A stretch of DNA of 64,000 nucleotides, taken from Sorangium sp051521495. Lineage in GTDB: Bacteria; Myxococcota_A; Polyangia; Polyangiales; Polyangiaceae. The position numbers and the translations under genes are program-made. The DNA is taken from positions 11,160,001 through 11,224,000 of the forward strand of contig NZ_CP150355.1 in assembly GCF_051521495.1 (NCBI RefSeq). Reading direction: 5' to 3'. Under the pieces are notes generated by a model. It made no database searches and was not told where the DNA came from. It worked only from the letters and a program-made list of their open reading frames with translations. Of the stretch, positions 42,837 to 50,527 are shown in pieces; the stretch's first letter is position 1, and each line of letters starts with the position of its first letter.

Positions 42837-43850
42837 TCAGCGCGCCGTCGGGTCCGCGAGCCAGGCGGCGAGCGCATCGGGCGGGAGTTCCAGCTTGGCA
42901 TCGTCGAGGCGATCGGCGCCGAGGCGCTCGAACCGTTCCGCCAACACGGAGTGTTCCATTTCGGTCAGCGGTCGACCCAGCTTCTTCTCGAACTGCCTCG
43001 CCAGCACCCGGAGCTGCCCCTCCTGCAGGCCCTCCTTGCGCCCCTCCTGCAGGCCCTCCTTGCGCCCCTCCTGCAGGCCCTCCTTGCGCCCCTCCTGCAG
43101 GCCCTCCTTAAGGCCCTCCCTCCGCGCCTCGTCGCGGAGGGACTGCTTGAGCTGCTCGAACCACTGCTGAACTTCCGTCACGATCTCCTCCTCCTCCGCG
43201 TCTTCCGCGGTGCGCGCCGAGGGCTCGGCCGGGACCTCGAAGCGCAATCGTATCAGCCAAGGCAGGGCGATGCCCCTCTCCCAGGCGTCGTCAGGCAGGG
43301 CGATGAGCTCACGGATGGCATCGCGGAGCACAGCGCGCGCGCCGAGCAGGCGCAGGAGCAGGGTGTCTCGGGTGCGCGGCAGCTCGGCGATGACGACAAC
43401 GTCGATCCGCCATCCCGGCGCGGCCCGGTAGAGGCCGGGGCGCCCCGGCACCGGGGTGAAGCCGAATGTGTCGAGCACGGTGGCGGGCCGGCCGCTGCTG
43501 AGGACGCACAGCCGCGGGAAGGGCACGGTGCCGCCGGCGCGGCGCTCGAGCTCGTGGTGCCAGTGGAGCTGCTTGCGGACGCAGCCGCGCAGCTCAGCCG
43601 GACCGGGGGTGTCGTGGAAGGGCTCGAACTGGCAGGGCTCTGCCGCGAGCTCGCCGAGAAGGCCGAGCTCTGCGCGCAACGCGGCGCGGGCGGGATCGGG
43701 CACGTACCAGATGTCCATGGTCTGGGAAGTTGCGATGACCTCGACCTGAGTGTCGGCGCCGCCGACGAGAGCGAGGGTCTCGCTCAGGACGCTCTTGCCG
43801 AAGGCGTCGAATCTGCTGCGCATCGGTGCGGTGGCGAGAATGGGATTCAT
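42837..43850 (-). CDS. Unknown protein with EGLQEGRK repeats and DUF4351-like C-terminus
   Basis: This protein of about 337 residues has an N-terminal alpha/beta domain (RSRFDAFGKSVLSETLALVG, TQTMDIWYVPD-like MDIWYVPDP, LAAEPCQFEPFHDTP, PRLCVLSSGRPATVLDTFGF), a charged coiled region, the tandem repeat EGLQEGRK (about 3.9 copies) and a C-terminal part resembling DUF4351 (LRVLARQFEKKLGRPLTEME, then LDDAKLELPPDALAAWLADP). Similar layouts occur in nuclease-like proteins of the Rpn/PD-(D/E)XK class, but no active site was identified. I recall such families being expanded in Sorangium. The start is uncertain: ATGs at 43850 and 43886 both lack a clear ribosome binding site. Confidence 0.7.
   Translation of the reverse strand: MNPILATAPMRSRFDAFGKSVLSETLALVGGADTQVEVIATSQTMDIWYVPDPARAALRAELGLLGELAAEPCQFEPFHDTPGPAELRGCVRKQLHWHHELERRAGGTVPFPRLCVLSSGRPATVLDTFGFTPVPGRPGLYRAAPGWRIDVVVIAELPRTRDTLLLRLLGARAVLRDAIRELIALPDDAWERGIALPWLIRLRFEVPAEPSARTAEDAEEEEIVTEVQQWFEQLKQSLRDEARREGLKEGLQEGRKEGLQEGRKEGLQEGRKEGLQEGQLRVLARQFEKKLGRPLTEMEHSVLAERFERLGADRLDDAKLELPPDALAAWLADPTAR
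43017..43109 (-). repeat. 24-base tandem repeat (about 3.9 copies) inside the DUF4351-like gene
   Basis: Three perfect units of 24 bases (43017-43040, 43041-43064, 43065-43088) and a fourth of 21 bases encode the 8-residue repeat EGLQEGRK. Being a multiple of three, copy-number change would keep the frame and lengthen a helical charged spacer. Confidence 0.9.
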
Positions 43851-44564
43851 CGAAGGCGTCAGCAAGCCAATTTTCGCGTGGAGCATGCTGATTTTGCGAA
43901 ACGAGCGAGAGCGGCCTCGCGTATGGGGAGGAGCAGAATCAGTGATATTACGCGCGCCACCTCGATGCCGTGTTGAAATCGTGTAGTCAGCGCTGTAGCG
44001 CTGCAGCGCCGGGGGGAGCGGCAATCGATGAGTAGAGAGTGGATACGAAGCATGGGGGAGCGCGTGTGCGCGGCCCGCCCGCGCCGCTCGGCGCCCCATG
44101 ACGCCTTCGCGCACTCCGGCATGCTCGGCATGGCGATGCGCCGGCCGACGCTCGCCTGCACGTCGCCTCGGTACGCTCAGCGGACGCGGAGTCTGCGGCA
44201 AGATCTCGCGACCCTACCGCTGGCCATGGCCCCGAGCTCGTGGATCAACAAAATTCCACCGTGGCTGCATGCATGAGAGCGACGCCCTCGGCCCCTGGGC
44301 GGGAGGAGCTCCTCAGTGCGCCAGCGGCATCGCCCCCTCGCCTCGACGCCGCGGAGCGCCCAGGGGGCTGCGGAGCCGCTTCCGATGCGGTGAGGAGGCC
44401 CTACGACAGCGGCCCGCTCGCGCTCGACCTTCGTCGCCGCACCGTGCCCGTGGCATGATGAGGCGAGATGCCGGCCGCTGTAAGAACCGCGACACGGAGC
44501 CCGGCCTCTGCTAGACCGCGGAGGCCCGAACGCAAGGACGCTGGGACGCAGAAGGCTCGAACGC
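43851..44564. other. Divergent intergenic region, 714 bases
   Basis: The region separates the DUF4351-like gene and a Ser/Thr kinase gene. The part at 43860-44060 is less GC-rich. No complete gene, repeat or operator was recognised. Confidence 0.4.
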
Positions 44565-46193
44565 ATGCTGTCGCTTGAAGCGGGGAGCGTCGTCGGTGGG
44601 AAGTATCGCCTGGAGCGGCCGCTGTCGGGCGGCGCCATGGGCTTCCTCTGGGTGGCCCGGCACCTCCAGCTGGACGTCGAGGTCGCGCTCAAGTTCATGA
44701 TGCCGCAGCACGCCGACTCCCCCGTCGCGCGCGCGCGGTTCGAGCGAGAGGCGAAGGCGTCGGCCCAGCTCCGGACGCCGAACGTGGTCCACGTCTACGA
44801 CTACGGCCTCGAGGGCGACACGCCCTACCTCGCGATGGAGCTGCTCGAGGGCGAGGACCTCGCGGCGTACCTCGCGCGCCACGGGCGCCTCACGCCGGAG
44901 GAGATGGTCGGCATCGTGAGCCAGGTGTGCAAGGCGCTCCGCCGCGCGCACGAGGTGGGGCTCATCCACCGCGACCTCAAGCCGGCGAACATCTTCCTCG
45001 CGCGGCAGGGCGAGGAGATCGTCAAGATCCTCGACTTCGGGGTCGCCAAGGCGATCGGCACCGGGCTGGCCGCCGACGCCACGAAGACCGGCACGCTCAT
45101 CGGCTCGCCGCACTACATGAGCCCCGAGCAGGTGCGCCGGAGCAAGACGATCGACTTCCGGAGCGATCTCTGGTCGCTCGGCGTGATCATCTTCCAGTGC
45201 CTCACGGGCCAGCTGCCCTTCCCCGGCGAGGAGCTCGGCGACGTGCTCGTGGAGATCTGCACGGGCGACATCCCGGTCGCCTCGCAGCTCGCGCCTGGGC
45301 TCTGGCCCGAGCTGGATCGTTTCCTGGAACGCGCGCTCAAGCGCGAGCCCGCGGAGCGGTTCCAGAGCGCGAGCGAGCTCGCCCGCGCGTTCGCCGCGGC
45401 GGTGCAGCGCACGGCGATGCCCGACTCGCGCGACTCGCTGGACTCGACCGAGGCGCTGGCCCACGGCGGCGCGCCGGCGCGTGCCAGCTCGCCGGGCTCG
45501 GGCGGCGCGCTGGCTCATGGCGGCGCGCCGGGCTCGGGCGGCGCGCCGGCTCACGGCGGACCGCCGGCCCTCGGGGGTGGCACCGTGGCCCTGGAGGATC
45601 CGGTGACTGCCGGCGGCACGCTGGCTGGAGGCGGGACGCTGGTGGCGGACCGCGAGCGGGTCCCGGGTGGCATGGCGGGCCCGGGCGGCACGCTGCCCGC
45701 CGGCGGCTCCGTGGCCGCGGGCGGCACGCTCACCGCCAGCGGCACGCTGGAAGCCGTGGGAGGCGCGCTACCCCTTCCCGCGGATCGTCGCTCCTCGTCT
45801 CGGGCGCTGCTCGTCGTCGCTGCCGGCGTGCTCACGGTCAGCCTTGGGATCGCCGCCGTCGTCCTGCTTCGCTCACCTGCTCCCGAGGCGACCGCCACCC
45901 CCGGGGCAATGTCTTCGCCCGACGCTCCGGCATCTGCCACGCCGCCGTCCGTCGCGGCGGAAGCGCCTGCGCCGCCCCCGAGCACGAGCGCCCTCCCCGC
46001 GGCGTCGGCTTCGTCGGCCCCGGCGGGCGCAGACGCCGCCTCGGCGGCCCCCTCATCGGCTCCTTCCTCCGGCTCGGCGAGGGCCACGCTCAGATCGATA
46101 CGTCCGCCGGCGCCTCCGCCGGCGAGGCGGCCTTCTCAGGCTGCGCCCTCCAGCAGGGGCTCTTCCGAGAAGGATCCGACCTTCGGCTTCTAG
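44565..46193 (+). CDS. Hanks-type Ser/Thr protein kinase, membrane anchored
   Basis: This 542-residue protein has an intact kinase domain at about 13-285: Gly-rich loop LSGGAMGFLW, Lys43 (VALKFMM), catalytic HRDLKPAN (Asp137), DFG (Asp157-Gly159), activation segment GTLIGSPHYMSPEQV. A linker at about 290-400 is made of degenerate repeats (LAHGGAPGSGG, then GGTLAGGGTL, GGTLPAGG). One membrane segment (LLVVAAGVLTVSLGIAAVVLL, about 409-430) is followed by an Ala/Ser/Pro extracytoplasmic tail ending KDPTFGF. It phosphorylates cytoplasmic Ser/Thr targets, unknown here. The gene is monocistronic as far as seen, with gaps of 714 and 387 bases on the two sides. Confidence 0.93.
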   Translation: MLSLEAGSVVGGKYRLERPLSGGAMGFLWVARHLQLDVEVALKFMMPQHADSPVARARFEREAKASAQLRTPNVVHVYDYGLEGDTPYLAMELLEGEDLAAYLARHGRLTPEEMVGIVSQVCKALRRAHEVGLIHRDLKPANIFLARQGEEIVKILDFGVAKAIGTGLAADATKTGTLIGSPHYMSPEQVRRSKTIDFRSDLWSLGVIIFQCLTGQLPFPGEELGDVLVEICTGDIPVASQLAPGLWPELDRFLERALKREPAERFQSASELARAFAAAVQRTAMPDSRDSLDSTEALAHGGAPARASSPGSGGALAHGGAPGSGGAPAHGGPPALGGGTVALEDPVTAGGTLAGGGTLVADRERVPGGMAGPGGTLPAGGSVAAGGTLTASGTLEAVGGALPLPADRRSSSRALLVVAAGVLTVSLGIAAVVLLRSPAPEATATPGAMSSPDAPASATPPSVAAEAPAPPPSTSALPAASASSAPAGADAASAAPSSAPSSGSARATLRSIRPPAPPPARRPSQAAPSSRGSSEKDPTFGF

Positions 46194-46580
46194 CGCTGTC
46201 TGCCACGAATCCCGCCAGAAACACCGGTCGATAGCGAGTGGTCGCTGGAAACACTAGCGACTTTCGTAGTTTCCGCCTGCTTCGCCGCCGAGGGCGGCTC
46301 CGGTGTGGCCCAACGCGGCGCCACGAGGCCAAAGCAGCCATGAGATTGTGACCAATCAACGGACAACTATCTTGGCACCCACCGGGTCATGATCGAGCGC
46401 GTGAAGCCGCTGCCGCTGCTCGTTGCGCAGACGGCAATCGAGCAGGCGCAGGCCGAGCAGGCCGAGAAGGACAAGGCAGCAGCGCAAAGGCTGCTGAACG
46501 TGGCCAAGACCGAGTTCGCGCGCGCCAAGCCGATCTTATGGGTGCTGCGCGTCGGTCGACCACGCGCGTGCCGTCCTGAT
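46194..46580. other. Intergenic region between convergent kinase and nitroreductase genes
   Basis: This 387-base stretch has a frame on the plus strand from 46389 (ERVKPLPLLVAQTAIEQAQA, then EQAEKDKAAAQRLLNVAKTE) with fair codon bias and a coiled-coil-like sequence. It runs into the antisense of the nitroreductase gene and has no ribosome binding site. It is more likely a remnant than a gene. No terminator hairpin was found. Confidence 0.4.
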
Positions 46581-47246
46581 CTAACCGTCGACGAACTTGA
46601 CCGTCTCGTCGAGCGGCGCCCGGCCCGTACGGGTGTAACTGACCCTGGGGTCCTCGTAGCCGATCGACATGCCGCAGAAAAGGATGAGCCCGTCCGGGGG
46701 TGACAGGACCTGCGCGACGGTCTTGCGAACCTGCGACCACGCCATCTGCGGGCAGCTGTGCAGCGCTTCGGCGCGCAGCAGCAGCATGACGGTCTGCAGA
46801 TACATCCCGGTGTCGGCCCATTGGGCCGGGCCCAGGTCGCAGTCGATGTAGCAGAACAGGGCGGCGGGCGCGCCGAAACAGTCCCAGTTCGCGATCGCGG
46901 CCCTCTGCCGCGCCTCCCAGTCCTCGCGAGCAATGCCGAGCGAGGCGTAGCGCTCCCTGCCGAAGGCGGATCGGCGCTCTCTGTACGGGGACTTCAGCCC
47001 CGGCGGGTACATTTCGTACTCCCGCTCGTCCCAGGGGTCGCCTGCAGCCACGCGCTCAACGGCGAGCTTCTTGAGTTCAGCCAGCGGCGCGCCGGTCACC
47101 ACGTAGGTGCTCCACGGCTGGAGGTTCGATCCGGATGGCGACCAAGCCGCTGCGGACAGCACGCGCTCCAGCACCTCCCTCGAGACGGGCTGGTCGGTGA
47201 ATCCGCGCACCGCCCGTCGGCTCCTGACTGCCTCATAGACGTCCAT
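46581..47246 (-). CDS. Nitroreductase family FMN oxidoreductase
   Basis: The 221-residue product has the nitroreductase fold: N-terminal MDVYEAVRSRRAVRGFTDQP with the FMN-binding SRRAVRGF segment, VLSAAAWSPSGSNLQPW, the long dimer helix region, YLQTVMLLLRAEALHSCPQ and the C-terminal FCGMSIGYEDP. Such homodimers reduce nitro compounds, quinones or flavins with NAD(P)H. The substrate cannot be deduced. The region with YEMYPPGLKSPYRERRSAFG is typical of a subset of about 220 residues. It is transcribed away from a gap with a long inverted repeat. No cofactor-regulating neighbour is visible. Confidence 0.92.
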   Translation of the reverse strand: MDVYEAVRSRRAVRGFTDQPVSREVLERVLSAAAWSPSGSNLQPWSTYVVTGAPLAELKKLAVERVAAGDPWDEREYEMYPPGLKSPYRERRSAFGRERYASLGIAREDWEARQRAAIANWDCFGAPAALFCYIDCDLGPAQWADTGMYLQTVMLLLRAEALHSCPQMAWSQVRKTVAQVLSPPDGLILFCGMSIGYEDPRVSYTRTGRAPLDETVKFVDG

Positions 47247-47895
47247 GACCGCCTGCCTCTCCAGATCTTCTCATTGAAATCACAAACCTATTCGACGGCT
47301 TGGCCAGGATCGAATCGCCGCGTGGCAGAGCGAGACCGACTCGGGTGGATAGTGAAAGCAAACGGGCTCCGGAAGTCAAGGGGCATCTCATGCCCATATC
47401 GCAGTGGGAAGAACATACAATCCACCATCCTGGTCGAGTCGTCGAATTGGTTCGTGATTCATTGACATAGAGCAACACTGGACATCGTGCACCGCCAGCG
47501 GGTCCCCACGCGAGCCCCGCCATGTAGGAGCCCCAACGCCCGGACGACATGGCCGGCGCGTGCTCGACCAGGCACCCCGGCATATCGGACATGGGCCCGG
47601 GTGGTGCTGTCATTTGCCCAGAGAGGGTTCACATGAAGGCGGTAAGGCGGGAAGATCATTGAGATTTTCTTCCCGCCTTACCGCCTTCATGTTCAAATGA
47701 CAGCACTACCTGGGCCCGCGCCTGGGCGGCAAGTAGTGATCAATTTTGAGCAATGGTGGCACCCGGCCATGTCGGAACGCTCGGGGACGTGCGGCGGCTG
47801 GCGCGCGCGGGGCGCCGGCGGAGGAGCAGCGCGCCTGCTCCGCGACGTCCGTGGCGAGGCTTGCCCCTTGCGTTGGGAGCCCCCACGGGGGCCGC
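47247..47895. other. Less GC-rich intergenic region with a composite inverted repeat
   Basis: This 649-base gap is clearly less GC-rich from about 47260 to 47470. No coding frame was convincing. The inverted repeat at 47593-47717 dominates the region. The nitroreductase promoter should lie in its left part. Confidence 0.5.
47593..47717. repeat. Composite inverted repeat (two nested 24-base palindromes)
   Basis: Inner arms at 47632-47655 and 47668-47691 are perfect 24-base complements (CATGAAGGCGGTAAGGCGGG plus AAGA) around a 12-base loop. Outer arms at 47593-47616 and 47694-47717 (GGGCCC...GTGCTGTCATTTG) pair with two mismatches; the spacing between inner and outer arms is 15 bases on the left and two on the right. 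The size fits a MITE or a strong hairpin. Confidence 0.85.
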
Positions 47896-48996
47896 TCAGA
47901 GGTTCGCGCTCGACAGCCAGTGGGGGTTCTTCGTCGTGCCGTCGAAGCGCTCCGTGGTCTTGAACTGCTCGTGTTCCCCCCTGGCCCCGAGCTCGGCCGT
48001 GCGCGCGAGGATCGCGGAGACCCGCTCGCTGCTCAGCGGCTGGAACGTGTAGGCCGCCTTGAGCGCCTGCTTGAGGACACCCAGGCTGTCGCAGCCGGTG
48101 ATGACCACCGACGTCGGCAAGCTCATGGGATAATGCAAGCAGTCCACCGGCGAGATCACCCCGGTCTTCGCGATCTCCCCGCCGGCGAACGGCTTCATCC
48201 CCAGCACCCCGATGCCCTGCTGCGCCAGCACGGGGAGCACCCTCTTCTCGAAGCTGCGGTAATGGGGATCCAGGACGTTGAGCGGCATCTGCACGGTGTC
48301 GAGCGGGACGCCCTGCCGCTCGGCCATCTTCAGCATGGCGAGGTGGATGTCCGGGTCCTTGTGCCCCGTGAAGCCGAGGAACCGGATCTTGCCCGCCTTC
48401 TTCGCGGCCACGAGCGCCTCCATCGCGCCGCCGGGCCCGAAGATCTGCTCGGGATCGCTCATCCGGATGATCTCGTGCATCTGCACCAGATCGATGACGT
48501 CGGTGCGCAGCCGCCGGAGCGATTGCTCGAGCTGCGCCTCGGCGGTCGCCCGGGTGCGGCCGTCGAGCTTGGTCATCAGGAAGACCTTGCCGCGGTATCC
48601 GTCCTGAAGCGCCTTGCCCATTCGCTCCTCGCTCTTGCCGTCGTGGTAATCCCAGCAGTTGTCGAGGAAGCTGACCCCGTGATCGATCGCGAAGCGAACG
48701 AGCCGGATACTCTCCTGCTCGTCCGCGGGGGCCGCCATGTGGTACCCGCCCAAGCCGAGGAGGCTGACCTTCACCCCCGTCCGCCCAAGAGGCCTCGTCG
48801 GCATCACCCCGCCCGCCGGCAGCTTGACGTCCTCTTCCCCGGGCGCCCCTGGCGAAGGCCCCTCAGGAGGCTCCGGAGAGCCCTCGCCCGGGGATGTAGC
48901 GTTTTGCCGCAGCTGCGCGCTCCCCGCACACGCGCCGAGCGCGATGCTGGCACCCGCGGCGTGAAGGAAGGTCCGCCGAGAAGGTCGCTTCGTCAT
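47896..48996 (-). CDS. Aldo/keto reductase with Tat-type lipoprotein signal
   Basis: The first 30 residues (KRPSRRTFLHAAGASIALGAC) form a twin-arginine signal with lipobox, so the enzyme is exported folded and possibly lipidated. A Pro/Glu-rich linker leads to an aldo/keto reductase barrel (about 65-366): PLGRTGVKVSLLGLGGYHM, catalytic Asp and Tyr in FLDNCWDYHDGKSEERMG, Lys in FLMTKLDG, His in IDLVQMHEI, and the cofactor-binding ITGCDSLGVL. The family reduces carbonyls with NADPH, yet that cofactor is scarce in the periplasm, so the true reaction is open. It lies 121 bases downstream of the second DUF1552 gene on the same strand. AGGAG is 12 bases from the ATG. Confidence 0.9.
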   Translation of the reverse strand: MTKRPSRRTFLHAAGASIALGACAGSAQLRQNATSPGEGSPEPPEGPSPGAPGEEDVKLPAGGVMPTRPLGRTGVKVSLLGLGGYHMAAPADEQESIRLVRFAIDHGVSFLDNCWDYHDGKSEERMGKALQDGYRGKVFLMTKLDGRTRATAEAQLEQSLRRLRTDVIDLVQMHEIIRMSDPEQIFGPGGAMEALVAAKKAGKIRFLGFTGHKDPDIHLAMLKMAERQGVPLDTVQMPLNVLDPHYRSFEKRVLPVLAQQGIGVLGMKPFAGGEIAKTGVISPVDCLHYPMSLPTSVVITGCDSLGVLKQALKAAYTFQPLSSERVSAILARTAELGARGEHEQFKTTERFDGTTKNPHWLSSANL

Positions 48997-49117
48997 GACA
49001 GGGCAACGCTCCTTTTCAGGACGAAGCCCGACTGCAGGGGACGTGCCACGCAGACACAAGCGCGGCGCGCCCGTGCCGCCCGACGCGCCCGTGCCGCCCG
49101 ACAGGCGATGAGCCCGG

Positions 49118-50527
49118 TCAGGCCTTGAGCTCGTCGAACTCGCCGGGCTGACCGTAGGAGCCGAAGTTCGTGATCGGCCCACCGCCCTCCTCGGTGCAGC
49201 CGACCGCGTTCGCGAGCGTCGTGAGCAGCTTGTTGTGGGGCGCGTCCTTGTCCTGCACCGTGCTCGACTGCCGCGTCACCTTGACGTACTGCCCCGTCTT
49301 GAAGTAGCCGCCGCAGCCCCCGGCGATGATGTACGGCAGGTCGCGGAAGTCGTGGCGCTTGCCGTCGGAGAGCTCGTTCATGAACACGACAGCGCTGTTG
49401 TCGAGCACCGTCGCCCCGCCCTCCTCGTAGCTGGCGAGCCGGTCGAGCAGATAGGCATACTCGCCCATGAACCAGCGATCGATATCGAACAGCATCTGCT
49501 CGTAACCGTCCACGGCGCTCCCGGTGTCGTCGTCCCTCGTGTTCCCGTGGGAGAGCTTGTGGTGGTTGTACTCGTGGGTCATCCCATCCCACTTGAAGAT
49601 GGGCCCCGCCGCGCCCGAGCCCCATTGCAGCGTCGCCGACCGCGTCGCGCCGGTCGCGATCGCGAGCGCGAGGATGTCCATCTGCATCCGCCCGACCGTC
49701 TTGAACTCCGCGTCGAACGTCACCGTGTCCGGGTCGATCGCCTCGATTTCCGCCGCTCGCTCCGGCGGGAGCTCGCGCGGGATGATGCCCGAGCCGCCCA
49801 TGCCCACCTCGAGGTCGCGCACGGTCTGGAAGTGCATCTCGAGCTTCTCGCGATCGGCCTTGCTGAGCTTCTTCTTGAGCAAGGCCTCATACTCGACCGA
49901 GACCAGGTCGAGCACGCTCTGGCGGCGCTTCGTGAGCCGCACGAGCGCCTCTTCTTCGAGGTCCGTCCCGCCGATCATGTCCCGGTACGCGAGCCACGGG
50001 TTGTTCTCGCCGGAGACGGGCATCTCGCTGGCGGTGTACGAGATGTGCCCGCGCACGTTCGGCGTCTTCGCGCCGACCATCAGCGTGAGCGCGGGCTTGC
50101 CCGGCGGGTTGATCTTGTTCGCGATGAACTGGTCGAGCGAGATCCCCGCGGCGTACTGGCTGCCCTCGACGAGCGGCTGCGCCGTGAGCTTGCAGCCCAT
50201 CCCCCTCGCATGATCGTCGCCCGCGCTCGGGTCGAACCCGTAGCCGCGCGGCGCCATGTGGATGCCCCGCGGGATCAAGAGCTTGTCCCGGTACGCGGCG
50301 AGCGGCGCTATCGCCCGCGTCGCCCCGAAAGACGCGGCCGTCAGCGCGCCATACTGCGTGCTCGGGAAGAACTTGGCCATGTTCACGCCGTTGCACATGA
50401 AGAAGGCGATGAACCGGCGCGGCGCGCTCGCCGGATCGGCCTTGGCGTCGCGCGGGCGCAGCGACTCGAGGAGCGGCAGGCCGAGCATCACCCCGCACGC
50501 GCCCCGCAGGAACGTTCTGCGATTCAT
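49118..50527 (-). CDS. DUF1552 family exported protein (second pair)
   Basis: This 469-residue DUF1552 protein begins with a Tat signal (MNRRTFLRGACGVMLGLPLL) and the family start RFIAFFMCNGVNMAKFFPS. Typical later parts are DDHARGMGCKLTAQPL, NVRGHISYTASEMPVSGENN, and HEYNHHKLSHGNTRDDD, ending in APHNKLLTTLANAVGC. It has only moderate resemblance to the DUF1552 protein at 3319-4698, so the two pairs diverged long ago. Its ATG overlaps the DUF1592 stop (ATGA). The activity of the family is unknown; proposed roles are in periplasmic redox or sulfatase-like chemistry. Confidence 0.9.
   Translation of the reverse strand: MNRRTFLRGACGVMLGLPLLESLRPRDAKADPASAPRRFIAFFMCNGVNMAKFFPSTQYGALTAASFGATRAIAPLAAYRDKLLIPRGIHMAPRGYGFDPSAGDDHARGMGCKLTAQPLVEGSQYAAGISLDQFIANKINPPGKPALTLMVGAKTPNVRGHISYTASEMPVSGENNPWLAYRDMIGGTDLEEEALVRLTKRRQSVLDLVSVEYEALLKKKLSKADREKLEMHFQTVRDLEVGMGGSGIIPRELPPERAAEIEAIDPDTVTFDAEFKTVGRMQMDILALAIATGATRSATLQWGSGAAGPIFKWDGMTHEYNHHKLSHGNTRDDDTGSAVDGYEQMLFDIDRWFMGEYAYLLDRLASYEEGGATVLDNSAVVFMNELSDGKRHDFRDLPYIIAGGCGGYFKTGQYVKVTRQSSTVQDKDAPHNKLLTTLANAVGCTEEGGGPITNFGSYGQPGEFDELKA

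Noticed and set aside
46389..46703. Plus-strand frame with a coiled-coil-like N-terminus as a real gene
   Set aside because: It lacks a ribosome binding site, and its second half is antisense to the nitroreductase gene.
47233..47613. Minus-strand frame of 126 codons upstream of the nitroreductase gene
   Set aside because: It overlaps the nitroreductase start, has no consistent codon bias and no recognisable features.
47593..47717. A simple rho-independent terminator for the nitroreductase or reductase gene
   Set aside because: It lies upstream of the nitroreductase start and downstream of the aldo/keto reductase stop by about 180 bases, has no U-tract and has a second outer arm pair not expected for a terminator.
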